Below are positions 1-11,223 of a stretch of DNA of 64,000 nucleotides, piece after piece. How positions within the stretch are numbered: position 1 is the first letter of the stretch; the number at the start of each line of letters is the position of its first letter. Where the stretch lies: positions 1 through 64,000 of the forward strand of contig NZ_JNIV01000008.1 of NCBI RefSeq assembly GCF_000701405.1, read 5' to 3'. The notes beneath the pieces are model-generated. The model was not told the DNA's origin. It did no database searches and saw only the letters and a list, made by a program, of their open reading frames with translations. The translations under genes were made by a program, and so were the position numbers. Source of the stretch: Deinococcus marmoris DSM 12784. GTDB taxonomy: Bacteria; Deinococcota; Deinococci; Deinococcales; Deinococcaceae.

Positions 1-249
1 AACGAACCCTGAACCGAGTGCGCCCAGCCGCACGAGGAGTTCCGGTACGCTCCATTGGAGCGTATTCCACGGGAGGGCCTTTTGAAACCATCGGCGGAAG
101 GTACGTTCGTGGAGTCCGCTGTAACGGCTGAGATTCAGGGCATTGATTCGGCCAGGAATGGCCTGCCACACCGGCATCAGGTGGAGGAAAAAACGCTGTT
201 GGGCAGCGGGGAGATTGAGCAGGGTGAGCAGCACAGGTAAAATAGTCAT
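1..249 (-). CDS. IS transposase, N-terminal part (cut by window edge)
   Basis: The reverse strand reads MTILPVLLTLLNLP... for 83 codons and runs off the left edge without a stop. The segment has the look of the N-terminal, DNA-binding part of IS4/IS701-type transposases that are common in Deinococcus, including a LNLSRYSGLHERTFRRWF-like helix region near residues 39-56; the DDE catalytic core would lie outside the window. The start ATG (247-249) is preceded by a good Shine-Dalgarno (AAGGAGA) at a spacing of 5. The family call rests on recognition of the N-terminus only, and the IS ends were not located. What else it could be: a related helix-turn-helix-bearing mobile protein. Confidence 0.7.
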   Translation of the reverse strand, partial: MTILPVLLTLLNLPAAQQRFFLHLMPVWQAIPGRINALNLSRYSGLHERTFRRWFQKALPWNTLQWSVPELLVRLGALGSGFV

Positions 250-297
250 TGGGTCTCCTTGGGTGTGGGCTTGAGAACCTCACCCTACCGGAGACCC
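250..297 (-). promoter_or_regulatory. Hairpin hiding the transposase Shine-Dalgarno
   Basis: In the transposase-sense RNA, GGGTCTCC (290-297) can pair perfectly with GGAGACCC (251-258), leaving a 31-nt loop. The 3' arm contains the GGAG of the ribosome binding site directly in front of the ATG. Such sequestration is known for several insertion sequences, where it stops read-through transcripts from outside from producing transposase; a transcript starting inside the loop would escape it. The pairing is seen; the function is inferred. Confidence 0.5.
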
Positions 298-365
298 GTT
301 TTTTGGGCCACCCCTACTTTTCGTCAAAACTGTCCGAACCATTGATCAGGCATAGGGGAGAAGGC

Positions 366-422
366 GGCGGCGGGAGGAACTCGCACCCTCCCCGTTCAGC
401 GTCGGCCCCGACTCCCGCCGCC
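366..422 (-). terminator. GC-rich hairpin over the end of the small basic gene
   Basis: GGCGGCGGGAG (366-376) and CTCCCGCCGCC (412-422) form an 11-bp perfect inverted repeat with a 35-nt loop. It overlaps the last codons of the gene ending at 396 and has no U-tract, so it may slow or protect the 3' end rather than being a classic terminator. The stretch 298-365 holds the outer end of the IS and nothing else recognised. Confidence 0.3.
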
Positions 423-626
423 TATCCGGCGCTGCGCCTGACCCAGCACAAAATCCAGGGCGCGGTCCCGTTTGCGTGCCTTGATGTATTTGCCGCCCTT
501 CTTTTTTCGGCTGCGGCGCAGCAGGTTCAGGAGTTCCAGGGCGATGGGCGCGTAGACCAGCAGTTTGCCCAGGCTGGAGCCTTGCTTGGAGTTGCCCTTG
601 ACGGTGCGGGTGCGTGGGAATTTCAC
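396..626 (-). CDS. Small basic hypothetical protein (76 aa)
   Basis: A 76-residue, very basic protein starting at GTG (VKFPRTRTVKG...). It has a central hydrophobic patch (LLVYAPIALELLNLL, about residues 22-36) followed by a lysine/arginine-rich stretch with KKKGGKYIKARKRDR and an arginine/glycine-rich tail. The composition suggests nucleic-acid or membrane-surface contact, but no family is recognised. An upstream ATG is followed at once by a stop, so GTG is the only useful start; the Shine-Dalgarno is weak. It is oriented away from priA, whose start lies about 85 bases to the right. Confidence 0.55.
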   Translation of the reverse strand: MKFPRTRTVKGNSKQGSSLGKLLVYAPIALELLNLLRRSRKKKGGKYIKARKRDRALDFVLGQAQRRIGGGSRGRR

Positions 627-711
627 GCTTCCATTACGACATTTCCACCCCCAAAGTTGCTGAGAGAACGCAGGGGCGTGGGTTGTCAGTTCCCCCCCTC
701 ACCCTTGCCCA

Positions 712-3255
712 ATGCCGCGTCGCGCTAGCCTGCGGGATGTGACTGCCGCCGCCGCCCCCATCCCGCAACCGTGGCTGGTGGTGGTCAATCTGCCCGTGCC
801 AGCGCAGGATTTCAGCGCTCCACACGGCTGGACGGGCGAGGTTCCCACGGGTTGCCGGGTGCTGATCCCCTGGCGCGGCGAGCTGGTGGTGGGGCTGGTG
901 GTAGGTGAGACCCAGGCGCGCGGCGCGTACCGTCTGCGCGAGGCCGTGCATGTGCTGGACGCCCCGGCCTGCCCCTGGGTCACCCCGCCCACGGTGGCGG
1001 GCGTGTGTGCCTGGGCAGGTGACGCCCGCATTCCCGCCGGACTGATCTGGGGCGATCTGCTGGGGGTGGGCTGGACGGCGGACTATTTGCACACGGTTCG
1101 CGCGGTGGACGGCGCGGACCTCAGCGCCTTCGCCCGCAAAGCCCCGACAACGCTGTGGACGGATGCGGGCGCATTTCATCCTGCCCTGCTGGACGCCGTG
1201 CGCGAACAGGGCCTGCTGGAGGAACGATTTGACCCCCGCCCCCGCACCAGATCTGTCATCCGCGCCCGAGAGCTGGCTGAGGTTCCCGCCGCCGCCCGCG
1301 CCGTGACTGCCCTGCACGCCGTCGTTCCCGCCCCCACTCCCCTGACACCCCGGCAAACGCACGCCCACGCCTGGCTGAGCGACTATGGCCCGCACGACAC
1401 CTTAAGTGGCTGGGCCAAAGCGGCGGGCGTCAGCGCCAGCGTCGTGAACGGCGTTCTGAATGCAGGCGGCGCTCAGTACGTTTTGGAAACGGCCCCGCCT
1501 CCCCCCGCCTGGGCATGGCTGAATGAGGCTGGATCCCAGGACACCCTGAGCGGCTGGGCCAGTGGCGCAAGTGCGGACGGTGTGCCGCTGTCACCTACTG
1601 CTGCCGGAACGCTGCTGGCGCGGGGCTGGGCCGACAGCGTGCAGGTGATTGCGCCGCCGCCCGCGCTGCTGGAAGCTGCCCCCAGCGAAGTCAACGACGA
1701 CTTCCCAGACCGCCTGCCCGAAGCCCCGCTGTGGCGCTTGCATGGCGGGCGGGCAGCCTCGCGCTTCCGCACCCTGGCCCCGCGCGTGCTGCGATTGCTG
1801 GGCCAGGGCCGAAGCGTGCTGGTCCTCGCTCCCGATCACGCCACCCTGCGCCGTGCCTGGGAAGGACTGTCCGGGCTGGCCGCCCACGCTGGAACGCGCG
1901 CCGTGCAGCTCAGCGGACAACTGAATGAAATCCAGCGATCCCACACCTGGGAACTGGTTCGCAAGGGTGCGGCGCGCCTGGTCATCGGTAGCGCCCACGC
2001 CCTGGCCGCCCCCTTGCAAGACCCCGCCCTGATCGTGGTGCTGGAGGAAGGCAGCGACGCCCACAAGCTGCTGTCCGGCTCGCGGGCCTTTGTGCCGGAC
2101 ATCGCCGCGCGGGTGGCCGCCGCGCACGACATCCCTATGGCTGCCCTAGGAGCCACGCCCGCCGCCGAGAGCGTGCCGTGGCCCGGCGCAGTGCTGCCGC
2201 CCCCACGCGCCCGAGTGCATATCGTGGATTACGCCACCCCGCCGGAGCAGCCCACCCTCGGTCCCCTGTCCGGCGCGCATCTGGGCATGGGTGACATGGG
2301 CTATCCGATCAGCCACGATCTGGCCCGGCTGCTGCGGCAGGTGCAGGAACGCGGGCGGCAGGCCGTTCTGCTGGCCCCCAGGCGAGGTTACTCGGCACTG
2401 TTGCGCTGTCCCAACTGCGAACACACCCCGCAGTGCCGCAACTGCGACGTGCCCCTGCGCTTCCATCAGGCCACCCGCCAGATGACCTGCCACCAGTGCG
2501 GCTACCACGAATCCATGCCAGACCGCTGCGACAACTGCGGCGAGCAGATGTGGAAGGCTCGTGGCCCCGGTACCGAATGGATCGCGCAGGAGGTAGGCAA
2601 GTTGCTGTCAGGAATGCCCATTTACCGCATGGATAAGGACCGTCAGGACCCACTGGCCCTGCTGTACGCCGGAGAGCCAGGGGTGCTGGTGGGAACCCAA
2701 TTGTTGCTGTCTCATGACGCGCCGCCGAATCTGGCGCTGGTGGCAATCACGCTGGCCGATACGTGGCTGAACGTGTCCGATTTCCGCGCCTCCGAGCGGT
2801 ATCACCGCCTGCTGCGGCAACTGGCCGAATGGCACCCCGCCCGCGCGCCGCTGCTGCTGGTGCAGACCTTCCAGGCTGATCACCCGGCCTTGAAGGTGCT
2901 GGCCGAGGGCCGCGATACCCTGGCCTATCCGGCGGCAGAGGAACGCGCCCGCAAGGAGCTGGGCTATCCGCCCCACGCCCGCTTGGCCCAGGTAGAAATC
3001 ACCGCCCGCGAAGCCAAGCGTGCCCAGATTGCCGCGCAGGAACTGGCCGAGGCGCTGTACGCGGCGGGGGCCACAGCCCAGGAAGTTCTTGGCCCCGCCC
3101 CCAGCCCGGTGGCCCGCCTGCGCGGCGTGTACCCCTATCACCTTTTCCTGCGCGCCCGCAACGACGCCCGACTGGCGGAATTGCTGAAGGTGCTGGATAC
3201 CAAGACCTGGAAGGCGCGGGTGCGGGTGGACGTGAACCCACGCGGCGGATTGTAA
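712..3255 (+). CDS. priA: Primosomal protein N' (PriA), helicase-inactive type
   Basis: PriA restarts collapsed replication forks by binding branched DNA and helping load the replicative helicase. The 847-residue product has the N-terminal 3'-DNA-binding domain, a central helicase-like fold and the C-terminal domain. All eight zinc-binding cysteines are present in four CxxC pairs (CPNC, CRNC, CHQC, CDNC; about residues 565-605). The ATPase motifs are not: where a Walker A P-loop is expected (near residue 340) the sequence is LHGGRAASRF, the DEEH box is replaced by LEEGSD (near residue 443), and the motif VI RAGRAG stretch is absent. This matches the helicase-deficient PriA known from D. radiodurans. 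A GTG at 739 (residue 10) is an alternative start. A terminator follows. Confidence 0.93.
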   Translation: MPRRASLRDVTAAAAPIPQPWLVVVNLPVPAQDFSAPHGWTGEVPTGCRVLIPWRGELVVGLVVGETQARGAYRLREAVHVLDAPACPWVTPPTVAGVCAWAGDARIPAGLIWGDLLGVGWTADYLHTVRAVDGADLSAFARKAPTTLWTDAGAFHPALLDAVREQGLLEERFDPRPRTRSVIRARELAEVPAAARAVTALHAVVPAPTPLTPRQTHAHAWLSDYGPHDTLSGWAKAAGVSASVVNGVLNAGGAQYVLETAPPPPAWAWLNEAGSQDTLSGWASGASADGVPLSPTAAGTLLARGWADSVQVIAPPPALLEAAPSEVNDDFPDRLPEAPLWRLHGGRAASRFRTLAPRVLRLLGQGRSVLVLAPDHATLRRAWEGLSGLAAHAGTRAVQLSGQLNEIQRSHTWELVRKGAARLVIGSAHALAAPLQDPALIVVLEEGSDAHKLLSGSRAFVPDIAARVAAAHDIPMAALGATPAAESVPWPGAVLPPPRARVHIVDYATPPEQPTLGPLSGAHLGMGDMGYPISHDLARLLRQVQERGRQAVLLAPRRGYSALLRCPNCEHTPQCRNCDVPLRFHQATRQMTCHQCGYHESMPDRCDNCGEQMWKARGPGTEWIAQEVGKLLSGMPIYRMDKDRQDPLALLYAGEPGVLVGTQLLLSHDAPPNLALVAITLADTWLNVSDFRASERYHRLLRQLAEWHPARAPLLLVQTFQADHPALKVLAEGRDTLAYPAAEERARKELGYPPHARLAQVEITAREAKRAQIAAQELAEALYAAGATAQEVLGPAPSPVARLRGVYPYHLFLRARNDARLAELLKVLDTKTWKARVRVDVNPRGGL

Positions 3256-3260
3256 ACAGC

Positions 3261-3296
3261 AAAAAAGCCCCCTCCACCTAGGAGAGGGCCTTTCTT
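3261..3296. terminator. Bidirectional terminator between priA and ilvC
   Basis: A GC-rich hairpin (CCCCCTCC...GGAGAGGG) is flanked by A6 on the left and a T-rich tract (CCTTTCTTT) on the right, so it can end transcription from both convergent genes. Confidence 0.7.
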
Positions 3297-3311
3297 TGAA
3301 CGGCTAAACGC

Positions 3312-4322
3312 TTAAACTTCCAGCTCTTTCTTGCTGATAAAGGGCATCATGTCGCGCAGTTCCTTGCCCACGGTTTCCAGCTTGTGATCGCGCATCTTGG
3401 TGCGCTGCTCGTTCATGTAGGGGAAGCCGCTCTCGGCGTCCGCGATGAAACGCTCGGCAAATTTGCCGGTCTGGATGTCGCTCAGCACGTCCTTCATGGT
3501 GGCCTTGGTGTCATCGGTGATGATGCGCGGCCCGGTCACGTAGTCGCCAAACTCGGCGGTGTTGGAGATGCTGTGGCGCATGCCTTCAAAGCCCTTCTCG
3601 TAGATCAGATCGACGATCAGCTTGACCTCGTGCAGCGTTTCAAAGTAGGCGATTTCGGGCTGATACCCGGCGTCCACCAGCGTTTCAAACCCGGCCTGGA
3701 TCAGGTGGGTCACGCCGCCGCACAGCACGCTCTGCTCGCCGAACAGATCGGTCTCGGTCTCTTCTTTGAAGGTGGTTTCCAGCACGCCCGCGCGGGTGCA
3801 GCCGATGCCGCGCGCGTAGGCCAGCGCAATGTCGCGGGCCTTGCCGGTGGCGTCCTGCCCCACGGCGAAGATGCCGGGCATGCCCGCACCGTCGGCGTAC
3901 ACGCGGCGCAGCATGTGGCCGGGGCCTTTGGGCGCAACCAGGAATACGTCCACGCCCGCTGGCGGCTTGATGCGCCCAAAGTGAACGTTGAAGCCGTGAC
4001 CGAAGGCCAGCGCCTTGCCGTCCGTCAGGTGCGGCTCGATACTCTCGGCATAGGTCTTGGGCTGGTTCTCGTCGGGGATCAGGAGCATGACCACGGCGGC
4101 TTCCTTGGTGGCGTCCTCGATGCTGGCAACGCGCAGCCCAGCCTGTTCGGCCTTAACCTTGCTGCTGCTGCCATCGCGCAGGCCCACCACGACATTAAAG
4201 CCGCTATCTCTTAAATTTTGCGCATGCGCGTGCGCTTGCGAACCGTAGCCGATGATGGCGATCAGTTTGTTCTCGATGGGGGCGGTGTCCACGTCTCTGT
4301 CGTAATACATTTTTGCAGCCAT
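3312..4322 (-). CDS. ilvC: Ketol-acid reductoisomerase
   Basis: Converts acetolactate or acetohydroxybutyrate to the dihydroxy acids of valine and isoleucine synthesis with NADPH and Mg2+. The 336-residue length is that of class I enzymes. The Rossmann motif [12 protein letters not shown] lies near residues 25-36, GHGFNVHFG near residue 105, and the metal-binding DLFGEQ near residue 190. The ATG has an AGGAGA ribosome site at a spacing of 9. It is the last gene of ilvB-ilvN-ilvC, but is separated from ilvN by 221 bases containing a dispersed repeat that could lower read-through or carry its own promoter. Confidence 0.97.
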   Translation of the reverse strand: MAAKMYYDRDVDTAPIENKLIAIIGYGSQAHAHAQNLRDSGFNVVVGLRDGSSSKVKAEQAGLRVASIEDATKEAAVVMLLIPDENQPKTYAESIEPHLTDGKALAFGHGFNVHFGRIKPPAGVDVFLVAPKGPGHMLRRVYADGAGMPGIFAVGQDATGKARDIALAYARGIGCTRAGVLETTFKEETETDLFGEQSVLCGGVTHLIQAGFETLVDAGYQPEIAYFETLHEVKLIVDLIYEKGFEGMRHSISNTAEFGDYVTGPRIITDDTKATMKDVLSDIQTGKFAERFIADAESGFPYMNEQRTKMRDHKLETVGKELRDMMPFISKKELEV

Positions 4323-4390
4323 TGGGGGATTCTCCTACAGGTGAGGGTGAAAGGGGGAATGTGGGCTAGGGGAGGGAAGGGATTAAAAGA

Positions 4391-4514
4391 AACCCCTCAG
4401 TCTGCTCCGCAGCCAGCTCCCCTCAAAAGCGAGCCAAGAAGCGCAGGGGATCAGATAATTTTGCAACTCTTGCCTCCCTTCTAAGGGGAGGTGGCCCGTA
4501 GGGCCGGAGGGGTT
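4391..4514. repeat. Dispersed intergenic repeat, copy 1
   Basis: Bounded by AACCCCTC and its complement GAGGGGTT. It shares long blocks with copies at 30575-30719 and 39862-40208: CAGTCTGCTCCGCAGCCAGC near the left end and TTGCCTCCCTTCTAAGGGG with GGTGGCCCG near the right. This copy lacks about 20 bases (the CTCGCAGAGCTGCGAAGCA segment) present in the others. It sits between ilvN and ilvC, outside coding sequence, and can fold into several nested stems. The similarity continues to about 4533. Confidence 0.75.
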
Positions 4515-4543
4515 AAACCGTGGCAGCCACCCCTTCACACCGT

Positions 4544-5148
4544 TCAGAACAGATTCGGAACCCCACGCGCCCGTTCCTCCCGCGCCTCCAAACCTTCAAC
4601 TGCGGGCCGCAAAGCTTCAGATTCGCCGTCGTGGTAGATGTGGCTGGCGATGTCGGCATTAGAGCCGCGCGTCAGGGCAATTCGGCCCGTTCGCATGGTT
4701 TCCAGGATGCCAAACGGGCGCATCTGCTCGATAAAGGCAGTCAGCTTGCCCTCGTCGCCCGTGACTTCAAAGGTCAGCGCGTGGCGGCCCACGTCCACGA
4801 TCCGGCTGCGGAAGTCCTCGGCGATCTGGCGCACCTCCACGCGGCTTTCGGCGGTAATCGCCACCTTGACCAGCACCATTTCGCGGTCCACATACTTTTC
4901 CAGGCTGTGATCGATGATCTTCACCACGTCGTGTAGCTTTTCGAGCTGGCGGATGGCCTGCTCCACCACGCCCCGGTCACCATGCACCACGATGGTCATG
5001 CGCGAGACGCCGGGATGTTCGGTGCTGCCCACACTCAGGCTCTTGATGTTGTAACCGCGCCGCCCGAACAGCGCGGTGATACGGGTCAGCACACGCGGCT
5101 CGTCGCGCACCAGGATGGACAGCAGTTGATCGTAGGGAATGGGATCGG

Positions 5149-5152
<4 letters not shown>
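4544..5152 (-). CDS. ilvN: Acetolactate synthase small (regulatory) subunit
   Basis: Regulatory subunit of acetohydroxyacid synthase; it activates the large subunit and carries valine feedback inhibition. The 202 residues contain the N-terminal ACT domain (LLSILVRDEPRVLTRITALF, GRRGYNIKSLSVG, about residues 8-42) and the second ALS_ss C-terminal domain (about residues 85-165). A typical ilvN is 160-175 aa; the extra C-terminal tail is acidic and low in complexity. The start overlaps the ilvB stop by four bases (ATGA), indicating translational coupling and equal expression. Confidence 0.95.
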
Positions 5153-6951
<1,799 letters not shown>

Positions 6952-6961
6952 AAAGCCTCCT

Positions 6962-6994
6962 AAAAAAAATCCCCCGCCTCTACTGGGGCGGGGG
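6962..6994 (-). terminator. ilvB attenuator (intrinsic terminator)
   Basis: In the ilvB-sense RNA a CCCCGCC/GGCGGGG stem is followed by eight U residues, and ends only ten bases before the ilvB start codon. Together with the upstream leader peptide rich in Leu, Val and Ile codons, it forms a classic transcription attenuator. Competing antiterminator pairing was not worked out. Confidence 0.8.
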
Positions 6995-7014
6995 TGTGCG
7001 GCATGGCGCGTTGC

Positions 7015-7068
7015 TCAGCCTCGGAAACCCCCGGTGCTGAGAATTACGACCACGAGGTTCGCACTCAT
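7015..7068 (-). CDS. ilvB leader peptide (attenuation)
   Basis: A 17-codon ORF reads MSANLVVVILSTGGFRG. Six consecutive codons (Leu-Val-Val-Val-Ile-Leu) specify exactly the amino acids made by the downstream operon, and the ORF ends 20 bases before the attenuator stem. Stalling on these codons when branched-chain aminoacyl-tRNA is scarce would favour read-through into ilvB. There is no Shine-Dalgarno; a -10 box ends 7 bases before the ATG, so the leader mRNA probably begins with its start codon. Confidence 0.8.
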   Translation of the reverse strand: MSANLVVVILSTGGFRG

Positions 7069-7075
7069 GCCGTAC

Positions 7076-7105
7076 AGCTTACGGGTTTGGGGGGGCGTTG
7101 GGCAA
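7076..7105 (-). promoter_or_regulatory. Promoter of the ilvB leader
   Basis: TTGCCC (-35, 7100-7105), an 18-base spacer, and TAAGCT (-10, 7076-7081) on the reverse strand. The -10 box lies 7 bases before the leader ATG, so the predicted transcription start is the start codon itself. Confidence 0.55.
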
Positions 7106-7143
7106 GGTGGGCTAGATGAATCGGGAAAACTGAAGCGCCCGCG

Positions 7144-7596
7144 CTAGCACATTTCTTCAAAAAAAGTTGAGCTTTTCAGTGGTCCAGCCGTTTCAGCCCA
7201 CCGCAGGGCAGGATGTTCCAGCACAGCCTCAGCAAAAGCTGCCGCGTTCGGGTAGTTCTGGCTCCAGAGATTTGTGCTAGGAAACTCCAGACTGTTGGGA
7301 AAGACCTCCAGTTCTGGCCCCGCCGTCATTCCGCACTTTGTCCGCTCGTCATCGTCTGGGTCAGCATCTGGAGCATAGAGAATCCGCTCAAAGTAGAAAG
7401 AATTTCCGCTCGCCTCGAAATGCAGATAGTCCCAGCCCTCTTCGCGCGAACAATTCTGAATTCTGACCTCATTGAAATAGTCCACCAGAGCCAGCAAAAG
7501 CGTCGGCGCGGAAACTGAATTCAGGGTGATGCCCCGCTCGTGCAGAAAGGCGTGAAAGGCATTTTCCAATTCTCGCGCTGGAACAGTCAAAGACAT
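7144..7596 (-). CDS. Hypothetical protein (150 aa)
   Basis: The product begins MSLTVPARELENAFHAF and is acidic, with no signal peptide or membrane segment. It contains a DADPDDDER stretch near the middle and several tryptophans. No family is recognised. The start chosen (7594-7596) is the second in-frame ATG-like start; the upstream candidate at 7635 would place the deaD terminator inside the gene. A TATAGT box ends nine bases before the ATG and there is no Shine-Dalgarno, so a leaderless transcript is likely. It lies between the ilvB leader promoter and deaD, on the same strand as both. Confidence 0.6.
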   Translation of the reverse strand: MSLTVPARELENAFHAFLHERGITLNSVSAPTLLLALVDYFNEVRIQNCSREEGWDYLHFEASGNSFYFERILYAPDADPDDDERTKCGMTAGPELEVFPNSLEFPSTNLWSQNYPNAAAFAEAVLEHPALRWAETAGPLKSSTFFEEMC

Positions 7597-7618
7597 ACTG
7601 CGGCAACTATAGACCCAC

Positions 7619-7651
7619 AAAAACGCCCCCACCATCAGGCAGGGGCGCTTC
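7619..7651 (-). terminator. deaD terminator
   Basis: In the reverse-strand RNA GCGCCCC...GGGGGCG forms a stem followed by five U residues, 15 bases after the deaD stop. Confidence 0.75.
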
Positions 7652-7665
7652 TCAATCCACTTCTA

Positions 7666-9498
<1,833 letters not shown>

Positions 9499-9665
9499 TT
9501 GTAGTCCTTTCGGGAAAGCACAACTGCCCCAGTGACCACCAAATGCCTTTGTCCCAACGAGCGCGTGTCTTCTAATCAGCGCGTCACGAGCAGCATGTCC
9601 GTGGATATTGAAAATGGGGGTACTCTCCGGCTGCCAGGCCCTTCCTGGTCAGCGCACGAAGAAAG

Positions 9666-9694
9666 AGAATACACGAAGGTTGGATAGAGTGCAA
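9666..9694 (-). promoter_or_regulatory. Promoter of the DEAD-box helicase gene
   Basis: TTGCAC (9689-9694), a 17-base spacer and TATTCT (9666-9671) on the reverse strand make a good sigma-A promoter. The start would be near 9659, giving a ~160-nt untranslated leader up to 9498. Nothing else was seen in 9499-9665. Confidence 0.6.
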
Positions 9695-9748
9695 GGGGCG
9701 TCGGGGCTGTTTTCGGACCTTTGGCACCCGTGCGGCAGACCGCAAAGC

Positions 9749-9775
9749 AAAACTCCCGGCGCATGGCCGGGAGCT
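9749..9775 (-). terminator. Ferredoxin gene terminator
   Basis: CTCCCGGC and GCCGGGAG form an 8-bp perfect stem, followed on the reverse strand by TTTTGC; located about 30 bases after the ferredoxin stop. Confidence 0.75.
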
Positions 9776-9806
9776 ATCAGAATCGGGTGGAACTATTGGG
9801 CGAAAA

Positions 9807-10043
9807 TCAGGTCCCGAAGAACTCGTAATTGCGGGGGATGAAACTCTCCTCTCCGGCGGGCACGTCCTCCTCGGGGAAAATGGCGCTGACCGGGCAGGCC
9901 GGGACGCACGCGCCGCAGTCGATGCACTCGTCGGGGTGGATCAGGTACATCTCGCCGGCGTCGTAGATGCATTCCACCGGGCAGACCTCGGTGCAAGCCT
10001 GATCCTTGGTGCCAATGCAGGGACTGGTGATGATATGGGTCAT
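9807..10043 (-). CDS. 7Fe ferredoxin ([3Fe-4S][4Fe-4S])
   Basis: Small acidic electron carrier of 78 residues, starting MTHIITSPCIGTKDQAC. The first cluster motif is C-x7-C-x3-CP (residues 9, 17, 21), typical of the [3Fe-4S] site, with a later cysteine shared as in 7Fe proteins; the second is CIDCGACVPACP. The size and spacing match the Thermus/Azotobacter FdxA type. The start is chosen because an upstream in-frame ATG lies inside the promoter: a -10 box ends 7 bases before this ATG and no Shine-Dalgarno exists, so the mRNA is probably leaderless. Confidence 0.93.
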   Translation of the reverse strand: MTHIITSPCIGTKDQACTEVCPVECIYDAGEMYLIHPDECIDCGACVPACPVSAIFPEEDVPAGEESFIPRNYEFFGT

Positions 10044-10050
10044 GACGGAC

Positions 10051-10079
10051 AGTATGCACAGCCGGGAAGGGCGGCGCAA
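10051..10079 (-). promoter_or_regulatory. Ferredoxin promoter, leaderless
   Basis: TTGCGC (10074-10079), 17-base spacer and CATACT (10051-10056) on the reverse strand; seven bases separate the -10 box from the ATG at 10043. Confidence 0.55.
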
Positions 10080-10162
10080 GAGTGAATGGGCACAGCTTTT
10101 CGGGGGTCATCGGGGGCTAAAGATCGAGAGAGAGCGCCACCAGACCTCTGCCCTTCTGACCT

Positions 10163-10954
10163 TTAGACCCGTTCTTTTCCGCTTCCCAGGTACGCCTCGG
10201 CCAGTGCCAGATCCTCGTCCTGATCCACGTCTGTGCCCACCGCCGCGTGGGGCGTGATCAGCGCGCGGGCCTGCACACCCAGAATGTCCGAAACCTTGCT
10301 CTCCAGCGCTTCCACGGTCAGGCGGCCCGTCAGCAGCTTGATAAAGATGCCCGGCCCGATCAGTCCCGCCAGCTTCAGTGGGGCCTTGCGCGCCGCCAGC
10401 ACCTCGCGCAGCCGGGGCAGAAACTGGCCGATCAGCGCCGGATCGAGGATAAACAGGTTGCCACCGGTAAATGAGCCGTCCCGCAGCCGGGCGTAGGTGC
10501 GCCGCACGCCGGGATAGGCCGCCTCGCAGACCTCGCGCCGGACCACCGGGTAGACCAGCGCGGCGTCGGTGGAAGCGCTGTCCAGCACGTCCTGAACCTC
10601 TCTGGCGGTCAGCATGGGAATGTCCGCCGTGACCACCAGCACGCGCTCGCCCTTGCGGATGCCGCCTGCCTCCAATGCTTCCACCCCGGCTTCCAGGTTG
10701 CCCAGCAGCGAGCCGTTGTCGGTCACGCGCAGGTCGATCAGGGCCTCGATCTCGGGCGTGGTGGGGCCGACGTAGGCGATGCGGGCCACCCGCCCGCTGC
10801 CGTGCAGGGCGCGCAGCACGTACAGCGCCATCGGCTCGCCGTTCACTGGGATCAGCGGCTTGACCGCCGCGCCGTGGGCCGCCGCAAACTCGTCGCCCGG
10901 ATCGCCGCCGCCCAGCACCACGGCGCTGTAGCGCACGGTCTCAAATGCAGTCAT
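10163..10954 (-). CDS. MobA/GlmU-like nucleotidyltransferase family protein
   Basis: A 263-residue single-domain nucleotidyltransferase. The N-terminal [31 protein letters not shown] follows the pattern of the NTP-binding loop plus substrate lysine of MobA-, GlmU- and IspD-like enzymes, and VVTADIPML near residue 95-105 gives the metal-binding aspartate. The glycine loop is LGGGDPG rather than LAGGxSxRMG, so activity or substrate may differ. The start used gives [17 protein letters not shown]; an in-frame start 25 codons upstream adds a segment with no homology features. The substrate cannot be told from sequence. Confidence 0.75.
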   Translation of the reverse strand: MTAFETVRYSAVVLGGGDPGDEFAAAHGAAVKPLIPVNGEPMALYVLRALHGSGRVARIAYVGPTTPEIEALIDLRVTDNGSLLGNLEAGVEALEAGGIRKGERVLVVTADIPMLTAREVQDVLDSASTDAALVYPVVRREVCEAAYPGVRRTYARLRDGSFTGGNLFILDPALIGQFLPRLREVLAARKAPLKLAGLIGPGIFIKLLTGRLTVEALESKVSDILGVQARALITPHAAVGTDVDQDEDLALAEAYLGSGKERV

Positions 10955-11096
10955 GTGGGTCCAGGGTAGCAGAGGGAAAGAATTTGAGCCGCCGAGCAGT
11001 TTCCTGAAGCTGGGCGCAGAGAACCGCAACGGGCCGCGAGGGCGGTAGGCCGGTGGAGAGGGCTGTAGACGATTTTCTGAAGCCCCCGAAGCCTTA

Positions 11097-11156
11097 ACCC
11101 GGCGTGGGCCGGGCGCGAGTCGTTCTCACGAACAGCCCACGGCCCACGCCTAGGGT
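11097..11156. other. Long inverted repeat in the leader of the TPR gene
   Basis: ACCC-GGCGTGGGCCG (from 11098) and CGGCCCACGCC-TA-GGGT (to 11156) are near-perfect complements separated by 28 bases. The hairpin lies 68 bases before the ribosome site of the TPR protein gene. It has no U-tract and could be a 5'-UTR structure or an operator. The rest of 10955-11223 shows nothing I can name. Confidence 0.4.
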
Positions 11157-11223
11157 CAGAAAGGAATATCCGTCGCCCCCAATCCAGCTCCCGATTCAGC
11201 CCTCAACTTCAGGAGGTTCCCAG

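Noticed and set aside
298..365. Terminal inverted repeat of the left-edge IS
   Set aside because: The outer end must be here, but the other end is outside the window, so no repeat can be matched.
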